Positions 55,022-63,653 of a stretch of DNA of 64,000 bases are shown in pieces. How positions within the stretch are numbered: position 1 is the stretch's first letter; every line of letters begins with the position of its first letter. Position numbers and translations under genes: made by a program. This DNA is from Bacillota bacterium (lineage in GTDB: Bacteria > Bacillota > Clostridia > Lachnospirales > Lachnospiraceae), in NCBI GenBank assembly GCA_023434365.1, contig JAEYSV010000042.1, forward strand, positions 39,680-103,679, given 5' to 3'. The notes under the pieces are model-generated. The model was given only the letters and a program-made list of their open reading frames with translations, was not told where the DNA came from and did not search any database.

Positions 55022-55073
55022 AAAAAACGAGTACTGTTTATCATCTGCATTTTCGTGACAAACATTACTCGTT
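55022..55073 (-). terminator. Leader terminator (putative attenuator) before the ABC exporter genes
   Basis: On the minus strand AACGAGTA-a-TGTTT and AAACA-g-TACTCGTT form a 13-bp stem with one mismatch, followed directly by TTTTTT. It ends 28 bases upstream of the exporter start and so lies inside its leader. Confidence 0.75.
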
Positions 55074-55103
55074 CTTAGTATTTTATTAAATTACTAACTT
55101 AAA

Positions 55104-55142
55104 CTATTCTAAATTTGCCAACATCACCAGCAATATCTTCAT
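55104..55142 (-). CDS. Possible leader peptide (12 aa)
   Basis: A 12-codon frame (MKILLVMLANLE, stop TAG) lies between the promoter-like boxes and the leader terminator. It has no strong ribosome binding site. Leader peptides of this size act in ribosome-mediated attenuation of antibiotic-resistance genes; here this is only a hypothesis. Confidence 0.25.
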   Translation of the reverse strand: MKILLVMLANLE

Positions 55143-55444
55143 AGTATTTGATAAATTGATTCTATTATGGTATCAAAATTACGTAAACTTGTCAAATGTA
55201 ATCTTTACATAGTGTTTGCATAGGATTTACACCTAATTTCTGCCTGGGTTATGTTAATTCCATACCGCAGGCTTTTACCAAACATGCAACTGATGGTAAA
55301 TCAATCTCTGGCATTTAGATGTTTCCTTTTCGTTATTCTATTTAGATGATAAATATTCATACTTATTTTAATAACAATGACAAACTCCTGTATATAAATT
55401 CTACTGCATCTTTCTTAGCTGATTATAATAGATTAGTGTTAGTA

Positions 55445-55648
55445 CTAGCATAGTGTCCCAGGTAAGTTATTAAGCTTGGCGTGATTATTATATTCTTCGA
55501 TAGATACCTGTCTGACCTTCTTATCTTTACGAATAAAATTAAAATAGACATTCTTAGCTATTTGACACAGCCAAGTTTTTATCTGACATTCTCCTCTATA
55601 TCTATGGAAAGACAGTATAGCCTGATAGAAGCTATGAGGAGAACGTTT
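55445..55648 (-). pseudogene. ECF sigma factor fragment (region 2)
   Basis: The frame reads HSFYQAILSFHRYRGECQIK, then TWLCQIAKNVYFNFIRKDKK and a tail to a TAG at 55445-55447. This is the end of region 2 of an ECF sigma-70 protein, typical of Clostridia. Both the earlier part of region 2 and region 4 are missing, and an in-frame stop lies directly upstream, so it cannot be functional. Confidence 0.75.
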
Positions 55649-55656
55649 TCACCTTC

Positions 55657-56325
55657 TCAAATCAATCCCCCATGAAAATAGCACTCATATACTTTTATCT
55701 CATTACAATAGATTTCTTCATAACCTTGAAACCAAGTAAAATCACCTGCTACTTTACACTTATACAAGTATTCTCCCGACTGAAAGTATTCCTGTCCTCT
55801 GTATGGCATGCTTTTATCTGCCAGTCTAAGAGCTTCCTTTAAGAAATTTCCATTGAACTGTTCTCCTAAAACTCGTCCCAAATAATTCATGGCATAAACA
55901 GCTTTTCCATCTTTCCAAATGGCTTCTTCGCCTGCAAATTGATCTCCACCCACATATGTATCATGATATGAGAAAGGCCCATTTGAATAACGAAAATCAT
56001 GAGAATCAAGTCTTGTTGAAGTTGTTTCATTCATAGATGCCGCATATGTGTTTATATTAGCTTCAAGTCTGAAATCAATAAGTTTGTCTATATCGGTCTT
56101 CTTATCGGAGGATATATTCATCATACACTTCTGATCTCTAACAAGATAATCAACAGTCACGTTAAAAAGATTGCTAATTTGAATCAGATTAGATATGTCT
56201 GGATAAACCTGTCCTGACTCCCATTTTGCGACTGCCTGCCTTGATACCCCAAGTTTCTCAGCCATTGCCTCTTGTGTGAGTCCTTTATTCCTTCTAAGTA
56301 AATGTAGTTTTTCAGAAAAAATCAT
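55657..56325 (-). CDS. XRE-type regulator with C-terminal DUF5680 domain
   Basis: A 222-residue protein. The N-terminal HTH (residues 1-65; LTQEAMAEKLGVSRQAVAKWESG) is followed by a DUF5680 domain (about 85-222; YVGGDQFAGEEAIWKDGKAVYAMNY and GDFTWFQGYEEIYCN). DUF5680 is a small sensory-looking domain of unknown ligand. The start at 56323-56325 has GAGGTG 6 bases before it. The target is unknown. Confidence 0.88.
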   Translation of the reverse strand: MIFSEKLHLLRRNKGLTQEAMAEKLGVSRQAVAKWESGQVYPDISNLIQISNLFNVTVDYLVRDQKCMMNISSDKKTDIDKLIDFRLEANINTYAASMNETTSTRLDSHDFRYSNGPFSYHDTYVGGDQFAGEEAIWKDGKAVYAMNYLGRVLGEQFNGNFLKEALRLADKSMPYRGQEYFQSGEYLYKCKVAGDFTWFQGYEEIYCNEIKVYECYFHGGLI

Positions 56326-56559
56326 TATCATCACCTCGATATAATTATATTGAAGCTCAGACAGAATGCACATAACCCAATGTTTGCACTTATGCTACCT
56401 TTGATATACATATTCAGGAAATACCCCTGTGCCCATATTATAAGTATATGTTTCCGGACAAAAAAGAAACAGAATAGATATGAATGCTACCTCTCCTGTT
56501 CCCATTTAAGGATTATTTCACTTTACTGAAACTGCTTCGTCTTATCATCTAAGACCTAA

Positions 56560-58959
56560 TCATTTGTTGTCCGAGAACAAATCTGGCAAGATATTGTATA
56601 AATAACGATTCACACTGGTCCAGTTATGAGCTCCGCCCTCCAATGTTAGGTAATAGAAGTTACCCTTTCTAAGATCTGCTGAATAAACAAATATATCAGT
56701 AAGCTTCTTCATTTCAGCGATTTGGGTATTCATTCCACCATAAGCCAAATCAGCTGTACCTGTTGCACAGAAGATTCGAATATCATCCTTTGTATAACCA
56801 GCTTTTTTAGCGATTTCAGCTAAATATTTTGCTTTGATCTCATCATCGGTTCCTGTGAAGCTATATCCTTCCTTCTTTATTGAGTCTACATCCTGCCAGC
56901 ACCATAAACTAATTGGAACATAGTACTTAAAATAATCTATACTATAAATGTAGTTATACCAGGTGCAGGCGGAACCCATGGAGAATCCACCAACAGCTCT
57001 GTGATTTCTTGCTGCAAGCAAGTCTTTTTCACTGGTGGACTGTGCATATACATTATATTTTCCTTCGATAGTAGGTATGATATCCTTTTCTAATTCATTA
57101 TGGAAATTCTTAATGCGGAACAATCCATCTTCCTTCTGTCTCTCAGCTGCATATGGAGCTGTATTATACCAAGTAGGAGTAACAATAATCATTGGTTTCA
57201 TCTTACCATCAGCAATCAAATTATCAACTACTCTCATAAGCTCAGTGTTCTGATCAACACCACCAAAAGCAGTATGCTGACTCTCGGAATTACCATGAAT
57301 CAGATATAATACATCATATTTCTTAGTTTTATCCTTTGCATCATATCCGTGAGGAAGATATACAAGCATGTACTTGTCTAAAGCTTTTGCCTCTTGATCG
57401 TAAGTATTTGTTTTGTAGTCAACTCTTACAATAGACCCTCTTATACTCTCAGGATCTGACGTCCTGTAGGCCTTTGGTATATCTCTGCACTCTTTTTCAT
57501 CAAAGGATAAGTCATTATGTACCAAATTATCAATGGCAGCTTGTAATTTCAAGAGTAAGCTGTCAAAGTTTGCTTGTGTTGAAGCTTTGTCAGTAATGGC
57601 AGCCTCTGACTCTTTAATAAGTGTCTCCACTACATTACCGTTAGAGTAGCGTTTCAGTTCGATTTCCTTTGCACTTGTGACTAAGGATTTCAAATCATAA
57701 AAGTTTGGTTTTGATACAGAATTGAGGCCTTTACCAGTTAAAAGCATTTGACCAAACTTACTTGTATCCTGATAAGCAGTACCCGTGGTATCGAATATAT
57801 TCAAAGTAGCTACTCTTTTACTTCCTACTGCATCATTGATCTGACCTTCTATACCCATTACCTTGCCATTGGCCGGGGTCTCAGATAATGCAACGCGGCC
57901 TTCAATTACATAACCGCCTTTTACTGTCTTTGCAGCAGAATACAGATTTGTTAAATCGCCATGGTCAGCGGATCTCTCATTTTTAAAATTAATTCTAAAC
58001 TGACTATCATCGCCTTCATATATCCCGAGTCTCTTATTATCCTGGTCCAGGAAAAATTCTACGCTATCTTTCTCATAAACATTACCGGAAGCATCGGAAA
58101 TGTTAGCATCCTTTACTTCTGCTAGGAAATACACAGCATTATCATCCCACAACACCCTCAAAGTTGCTGTTGTATCTGTGTTGGAACTTATTTTTGTTAA
58201 TTTTACCGGTTCAGCAAGCTGCCAAGTATTTTCAATATCTCCGTCAATATTATCCGGCGAGCCATAGTAAGCAACAACTCTTCCGCTGGCATCTAAACCG
58301 TTCGCATCTACTGTAATCCTTGTATTCCCTTGGTCCCCATTAGTTGCCTTAGCATAGCCGAAGGTCTGAGCAAGAGTTTTTGTTCCACCCGCAACCGGCT
58401 TATCAAGAGCTTCCAGAATTGCAGCAACCAAATTAGCATTGGTTATTTGACCTTTTACAGTGCTGATCTTGGTAAGACCCTTTTCAGCAGCAAACTTTAT
58501 CGTGTTTCCATACGTAAAGTCTTTTCCTGTTTTGTAACCCAGTGCTTCAAGCAATACCTTATAAATCATCTGAGCTGTCACAGGCCCGTTAGGATTAAAT
58601 TTACCTCCGCCTACACCAGTCCATCCCAACCGGGGATTAGCCTTGAGATATGCTAAAATATTTCTTCCTTCTTTCCAATCTAATGAACCAGCATCAGTAA
58701 AGTTATCCGTAGCTGAAAATTCCAGAGCCTCCTCCACTAATCCATATAATTTAAGAAAGACTACTGCTGCTTGGATTCTTGTAGTTCCTTTTGCAAGGTA
58801 ATCGTCAGTTACACCATTTCCATCACCATTAATTACCTTAAGCATTTCCAAGTACTGTGCGTCAGTCTTGGCCTTATCCTCAGCAAATGCAGGCATCGAA
58901 AATGTTGCGAGTACGCATATTGCTAAGATTATTGCAAGTAGCTTTTTGAGATTTCTCAT
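56560..58959 (-). CDS. Secreted SLH-CBM9-CE1 esterase (xylan side-chain esterase)
   Basis: A 799-residue exported enzyme with a signal peptide (cleavage after FAEDK-like AFA, about residue 26). SLH-type modules (about 30-205; KFNPNGPVTAQMIYKVLLEAL) bind the wall polymer. A CBM9-like module (about 212-410; WDDNAVYFLAEVKDANI, EFFLDQDNKR) binds sugars. After a linker the CE1-like esterase (about 490-799) has the nucleophile S660 in GGFSMGS, a probable Asp at 737 and H778 in GGAHNW. It would remove feruloyl or acetyl groups from xylan at the cell surface. It starts after AGGAGG. Confidence 0.9.
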   Translation of the reverse strand: MRNLKKLLAIILAICVLATFSMPAFAEDKAKTDAQYLEMLKVINGDGNGVTDDYLAKGTTRIQAAVVFLKLYGLVEEALEFSATDNFTDAGSLDWKEGRNILAYLKANPRLGWTGVGGGKFNPNGPVTAQMIYKVLLEALGYKTGKDFTYGNTIKFAAEKGLTKISTVKGQITNANLVAAILEALDKPVAGGTKTLAQTFGYAKATNGDQGNTRITVDANGLDASGRVVAYYGSPDNIDGDIENTWQLAEPVKLTKISSNTDTTATLRVLWDDNAVYFLAEVKDANISDASGNVYEKDSVEFFLDQDNKRLGIYEGDDSQFRINFKNERSADHGDLTNLYSAAKTVKGGYVIEGRVALSETPANGKVMGIEGQINDAVGSKRVATLNIFDTTGTAYQDTSKFGQMLLTGKGLNSVSKPNFYDLKSLVTSAKEIELKRYSNGNVVETLIKESEAAITDKASTQANFDSLLLKLQAAIDNLVHNDLSFDEKECRDIPKAYRTSDPESIRGSIVRVDYKTNTYDQEAKALDKYMLVYLPHGYDAKDKTKKYDVLYLIHGNSESQHTAFGGVDQNTELMRVVDNLIADGKMKPMIIVTPTWYNTAPYAAERQKEDGLFRIKNFHNELEKDIIPTIEGKYNVYAQSTSEKDLLAARNHRAVGGFSMGSACTWYNYIYSIDYFKYYVPISLWCWQDVDSIKKEGYSFTGTDDEIKAKYLAEIAKKAGYTKDDIRIFCATGTADLAYGGMNTQIAEMKKLTDIFVYSADLRKGNFYYLTLEGGAHNWTSVNRYLYNILPDLFSDNK

Positions 58960-59443
58960 ACTCTCAAATCCTCCTGATAGAATAAATAGGTTACCTTATA
59001 GCCTTGATTCCATTGACTATCTAAGCTATATAATATATCTTAAAGCAATTACTCCTAGAGTTCTTAAGAGACTGCTTCAAAGATCTTTCAAGTGATTCCG
59101 CCTAGTTAAAGCACGTATTCTAACCGTCTAAAAATCTCTCATTCTATCGCCTTATATTCTATCTATAAAATAAAAGTTAGCAATTAATCCTTTTAATAAT
59201 CACATCCTGTTTGTCCTTTTCTTCAACTGCGAAATATACTACTCAACAGTAAGCATAATTCCACCTTCTACTAGCACAACAGTTTAATAACTTAATTACT
59301 TCTATTTTATTCCAGCAAGGAGTTTTTTACAACACAATAATAACCAAGTATTGGATTTATGTTGCTAAATTTGCGGATGCATCAAATCACATGCAAAAAG
59401 ATTTTGATTTATGCCATCGTCGATGATAGTAATTGGGGGGTAA
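58960..59443. other. Intergenic region between the esterase and binding-protein genes
   Basis: No gene is seen in these 484 bases. The part nearest 58960 holds the esterase promoter and leader on the minus strand. No clear riboswitch or repeat was recognised. Confidence 0.45.
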
Positions 59444-60772
59444 TTATTCATTTATATATATCTTTACCTTATCATTAATTTCTTTAGCTACCTTCTCAGC
59501 AGATTTTTTCCCACTCAGTAGTTCTGGAAGTTCATCGCTAATCATCTTATAAACAACTTCATCTATTATTTCTATTCTTTTTGTTTTATCAACAATATCG
59601 TAAATTTTATCATAGATCTCCTGAGATATATTAATAGGCTCAGTTGTATATTTACCATAACTTATCTTATTCCTTTTACTTAAATCAGCTTTTAGGTATA
59701 CCTCTAATTCCTCTCTAAAAATTTTATTGTTTGTTGATATCCCAGAATTAAACCCTGCCTGTCTATTTTCTTTTGAAAGATATACCTTTAGAAATTTAAA
59801 AGCTTGTTCTTTATTCTTACAGTTGCTATTTATTGCAACAAAATCACTTAGTCTGGCTAATATATCACCTCCCGACTTATATGTAGGCATTGATACTAAT
59901 TGTGGTTCTAATTTCATTGAATTCTTTATAACCGCGTTTCTTTCATAGATACGATGTGGTTCAAAAAAATCATATATTAGCAAGATTGTTCCATCATTAA
60001 GAAGTTGAAATGGGTCTGCTTTTTTTCTTGAGATTATCTCATTTGTACAAATTGCTGGGTACATATCTTTATAACATTGTAACAATTCAATAAATTCTAA
60101 AGAGTCAAACTTTACTTCCTTATTATCATAATCAATAAAAGATATACCACAGTTAGTCATAATTGCTTTAAATCCAAAATTCCAACCTACCAAATATTTG
60201 TCTTTTCCCTTATTCTTTTTTGCAAACTCTTTTGCAATATTGGCAAAGTCCTTCCATGTCCAATTAGAATCATCAATAGAAATATTATTTTGATCAAGAA
60301 AATTCTTTGCTGTATAAAAACCATAATAGTTATATTGTCTTGGTAAAATATATCTTTTTCCATCGAATATACCGCAATCCAACATATTCTTATTATATTC
60401 TGAAATTTTAAAGTCCTTATCTTTTGATATTAATTCGTTTAAGTCACAAAAAACACCTGATGAAATAACTTTCCTTATGGATGTAAAAGTATTAAGTCCT
60501 AAGAAAATATCCGGACCTTCACCTGAAAGAGTTTCTGTAGTAACTTTTTCCCTATATAATTCTATGTCTGTAAATTCTGTTGGAAAAACGGTAACCCCAC
60601 TATTTGAACGATTAAACAGGCTTATTGCATCTTTAATTTGCAAATCATAAGCCATATGATAAATGCTTAATGATGATTTTGATTTATTTGATAGCTCAGT
60701 GTCATCATTTGATACATTAGAACAGGAAGTCAGAATTAAGATTGCCAAAAATAAAGACAATAGTCTTTTCAT
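59444..60772 (-). CDS. ABC transporter sugar-binding lipoprotein
   Basis: A 442-residue extracellular solute-binding protein of family 1. The N-terminal signal and lipobox LAILILTSC place it on the membrane surface through a lipid. The fold is the two-lobed SBP_bac_1 (QIKDAISLFNRSNSGVTV and NWTWKDFANIAKEFAKKNKG). It probably binds an oligosaccharide. No permease or ATPase gene is nearby, so it is an orphan in this window. The start at 60770-60772 has AAAGGA 12 bases before it; the frame runs further up, into the broken phosphoglycerate mutase gene. Confidence 0.85.
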   Translation of the reverse strand: MKRLLSLFLAILILTSCSNVSNDDTELSNKSKSSLSIYHMAYDLQIKDAISLFNRSNSGVTVFPTEFTDIELYREKVTTETLSGEGPDIFLGLNTFTSIRKVISSGVFCDLNELISKDKDFKISEYNKNMLDCGIFDGKRYILPRQYNYYGFYTAKNFLDQNNISIDDSNWTWKDFANIAKEFAKKNKGKDKYLVGWNFGFKAIMTNCGISFIDYDNKEVKFDSLEFIELLQCYKDMYPAICTNEIISRKKADPFQLLNDGTILLIYDFFEPHRIYERNAVIKNSMKLEPQLVSMPTYKSGGDILARLSDFVAINSNCKNKEQAFKFLKVYLSKENRQAGFNSGISTNNKIFREELEVYLKADLSKRNKISYGKYTTEPINISQEIYDKIYDIVDKTKRIEIIDEVVYKMISDELPELLSGKKSAEKVAKEINDKVKIYINE

Positions 60773-61055
60773 ATTGATATCCATTCCTTTCGCTTCGTTG
60801 AAGGCACGAATGATGAATAACCCCATATTTTACTTCAATATTTACTTCACTACTGATTATTTCTGCCGTTTCCGATGTTCTTTTCAATGGGCTACTGAGA
60901 ATAAAATTCGGAGGATATTTTTGATTAAGCCATGAAGCAAGCTTTGTAGCCTGTTCACGCCCCAGGTCAGTAAGTGGGAAATCCGCTCTCCCTTCGTAAC
61001 GCCTTTCAATATCAGCAACCGACTGTCCATGTCTGACAATAATAAGTTCCAACAT
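60717..61055 (-). pseudogene. Phosphoglycerate mutase-like histidine phosphatase, truncated
   Basis: Residues 1-76 match the histidine phosphatase family (LELIIVRHGQSVADIERRYEG; RHG catalytic His, GREQATKLASWL, SPLKRTSETAEII). After EVKYG the frame loses homology and runs into the start of the binding-protein gene, so the C-terminal 100 or more residues with the second catalytic His are missing. The fusion point lies near 60820. Confidence 0.75.
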
Positions 61056-61270
61056 ATGTTTTTACCTCATTATTCATTCAAAGTTGATATCCATGTATGA
61101 TGTAACGTAGAACTAAAACTGCTTTACACCAGGAAAGTACATTCACTTATTCAGGCAAAATGCTTCTTGTACAATCAAGCTAAACAGACTAAAGAATGGT
61201 AAGCCTGCACTAATGATTCCTGCCATCAGGAAAACTTTCCTTTTTACAACATGAATTATACTTCACTATT

Positions 61271-61396
61271 TTAGAGCCTATCAAGCTTCTCAACTGCTCT
61301 CTCATTCTTTACATCGCCTGTATTCAAAGTTGCCTTCGGTTCAATCATCATCACATTTACCCCCTCTTCTGCAACAGGCATATGATCTTTACCTTT
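61271..61396 (-). pseudogene. C-terminal fragment of a cupin-domain protein
   Basis: The frame KGKDHMPVAEEGVNVMMIEP, continuing KATLNTGDVKNER to a TAA at 61271-61273, matches the end of small single-domain cupins. The rest is replaced by an IS3 fragment, which points to an insertion-linked deletion. Confidence 0.55.
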
Positions 61397-61539
61397 TGTA
61401 AAGCGTGGGTAATTCGGGGACTTCCGTAAGTTTCACGGGATACTTTGTGAATATCTCTGATTTTTCCAAGGCGTTCCGCATTCCTTTTCTTATGAAAGCT
61501 TACCGGACTTTTAAAATATAACACCAACCAACTGTAATA
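61397..61539 (-). pseudogene. IS3-family transposase (OrfB) fragment
   Basis: The frame has KSPVSFHKKRNAERLGKIR, then DIHKVSRETYGSPRITHALQ, which is the HTH_21 part of IS3-family OrfB transposases. It runs directly into the cupin relic. No other IS3 part was found. Confidence 0.7.
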
Positions 61540-61737
61540 TACTTCTTATAATATAAATTGCATTTTAATAAAATGTCTATATATTAGTTATTTAGTAATT
61601 TTTTGACATTTTAATTTATTATAATGTATTTTATTGTTAATTTCAATCACCACTTTACATTTTTTGTATGTTAGATGAAAAAGTAAATTCCACTCTTAAG
61701 ATAGTTTTTATTTCTCCAAAACGCGCCTGGCACTATA

Positions 61738-62598
61738 TTAATAAACTGAAAAATAATGTGTTACTTTCTCCAACTCCTCTGGAAAAGCTTTAATCACTGC
61801 TTGTATATCTTCCTTTGTCAGTCCCAGTGATTCCATTACTTTATTATTTATGTTATGATTTTGATTTATTCCCAACAAACTCGCATAATAATCAGTACTA
61901 ATCACATCAGCTGCATACATGAGTTTTACATCTTCATTAGTTTTAGCTATAAATGGAGTATGATGTAATTCCACGATTTTAATAATATCTTCGCGTATGT
62001 TCCATTTTCTGCAAAGCCATGCACCTAATTCTGCATGAGTCATTCCACCTAAAACAATGCGTTCAGCTACTAACTGATGTACTCCATTTAATAATTTCTC
62101 TGTTATTTCATCTAGAAGATTTGGAAGACAATTATCCAGAACAATTATTCCAATATCATGTATAAGTCCGTAAGTAAAGAGCTTATATATGTCCCCTTTT
62201 TTTAACCGTGAAGCTAACATACAACTTGCTACCGAAGTTCCCAATACATGTTTCCAATACTTATTCATGTTAAAGGTTCTTTCATCTTTATTCGTAGCAC
62301 CTGGAAAAACCTGAAGCGTCATGAAAAATATCATTAGGTTTTGTACTGTCTGCATACCCAGGAATACAACTGCTTCTTTTATTGTTTTTATTTCTTTATT
62401 CAATTTAAAGTATCCTGAATTTATTTTCTTTAGAATTAAACTATGTAGTTCGCTCGACTTTGATATTTTATCAATAAGTTCATCAATATCGACATTTATG
62501 GGATTACTAATCATGTCAAGAATTTGACTCATATCTTTAGGTAATTCGGTTAAGTATTGTGATTCCTCAATTAACTCAAAAATTTTTTCCTTCTGCAT
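61738..62598 (-). CDS. HDOD domain signalling protein
   Basis: A 286-residue HDOD protein. The domain (about residues 15-210) has LPKDMSQILDMISNPINVDIDELIDKISKS and SGYFKLNKEIKTIKEAVVFLGMQTVQNL (quoted in parts). In the HD-like site the sequence is YGLIHDIGIIVLDN and THAELGAWLCRKW, with the His-Asp partly kept. HDOD proteins are regulators of motility, stress and c-di-GMP networks without known enzyme activity. The start at 62596-62598 has GGGAGGA. No partner gene is adjacent. Confidence 0.9.
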   Translation of the reverse strand: MQKEKIFELIEESQYLTELPKDMSQILDMISNPINVDIDELIDKISKSSELHSLILKKINSGYFKLNKEIKTIKEAVVFLGMQTVQNLMIFFMTLQVFPGATNKDERTFNMNKYWKHVLGTSVASCMLASRLKKGDIYKLFTYGLIHDIGIIVLDNCLPNLLDEITEKLLNGVHQLVAERIVLGGMTHAELGAWLCRKWNIREDIIKIVELHHTPFIAKTNEDVKLMYAADVISTDYYASLLGINQNHNINNKVMESLGLTKEDIQAVIKAFPEELEKVTHYFSVY

Positions 62599-63134
62599 AG
62601 ATATCCTCCCTAGATAGTAAATTGGTGTAAATAAACTCCATTTGTTACATATTGAACATCTTTGCTGCATCTTAATTTAATTTTCTCTGCCTGACTCGAC
62701 TGTACTTCTTTTATTTTATTGTATAAAAGCAAAGTTGCCAACGAAAGATTCTTAATACCTGATGTAATTATGACAGACATCGATATTAAAATTCTTAGGG
62801 ATGGAAATTAATATGTACCCTACAGCGAAAAACATTATGTTAATATAAAAAACAACTATACCATCATAGGTATCTTGTTGAAGATATATTAAAAAGAATT
62901 GATAAGCTTAAAGTTGCAATGAATTACCTAATAATCCCACAGGAATTGATTCGTTAATGAGGTGAAATAATTATAATTGTTCCATGATTTGGAGGTCATT
63001 TTCTACAAGATAATAGCACTAAAAAACTGTTCCTATGTTGTATGGCGGGTAACTGACAGACTAATGTCGTGGACAATTTGTAGATTTAACTTGTATAATT
63101 CTCTTATAAAAGGTGATTGTGGAGGTAGGACACC
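62599..63134. other. Intergenic region between the HDOD and HTH-DUF805 genes
   Basis: These 536 bases hold the divergent promoters. A 34-codon open plus-strand stretch near 62850-62955 (VEDILKRIDKLKVAMNYLII) has no start and no site and is likely a relic. No tRNA or riboswitch was recognised. Confidence 0.4.
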
Positions 63135-63653
63135 ATGAAATTTAAAGAGGGTTTGATTAAGAAGCTACGCATAGACAAAAATTGGTCGCAAGAGGACTTG
63201 AGTGAACACTGTGGATTGAGCCTTAGAACCATTCAACGAATTGAACGTGGTAGTAATGCATCACTTGAGTCGGTTAAGGTCTTAGCGACAGTCTTTGCAG
63301 TTACTACTGATCAATTGATAGAAAATGAGCATAAACGTAAAATTACTCCAATTGAGGCTGTGAGATTAGGTTTTGTTGAGTTTGGTAATTTTACTGGCAA
63401 AGCTTCACGCTTTGAATATTGGTGGTTTCTGATTTTTATCGTTTTGGTTATGGCAGTGGCTACAATTATTCACGAAAAAGTTGGCATGATTGTGGATGTG
63501 ATCCTATTAGTTCCACTAGTATCAGCAGGTGCTAGGCGTTTAAATGATGTAGGTGAAAGTGTGTGGTGGCAACTGTTTCTCCTTGTGCCTTTTGGTCAGA
63601 TCATTGTTTTGATATTGATGGCTAAACCTGGACGAGAGGTAAAAGAGGAGTGA
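63135..63653 (+). CDS. XRE-type HTH fused to DUF805 membrane domain
   Basis: A 172-residue protein. The N-terminal HTH (residues 4-65; WSQEDLSEHCGLSLRTIQRIERG) is joined to a DUF805 domain (about 78-168): FVEFGNFTGKASRFEYWWFLI, membrane helices, ARRLNDVGESVWW and the final helix. DUF805 is usually a stand-alone inner-membrane protein. The fusion suggests a membrane-tethered transcription factor. The start has GGAGGTAGGACACC before it. Confidence 0.88.
   Translation: MKFKEGLIKKLRIDKNWSQEDLSEHCGLSLRTIQRIERGSNASLESVKVLATVFAVTTDQLIENEHKRKITPIEAVRLGFVEFGNFTGKASRFEYWWFLIFIVLVMAVATIIHEKVGMIVDVILLVPLVSAGARRLNDVGESVWWQLFLLVPFGQIIVLILMAKPGREVKEE

Larger units (their letters stand above)
54994..55444. 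other. Leader of the ABC exporter operon and gene-poor stretch
   Basis: No gene is seen apart from the leader elements. On the minus strand it has TTGACA around 55188-55193 with TACCAT 17 bases downstream, a possible 12-codon leader frame (55104-55142) and a strong terminator (55022-55073). From 55200 to 55444 I see nothing I can name. Confidence 0.5.

Noticed and set aside
62599..63134. Possible c-di-GMP riboswitch near the HDOD gene
   Set aside because: I could not find the conserved riboswitch core or a matching terminator switch in this stretch.
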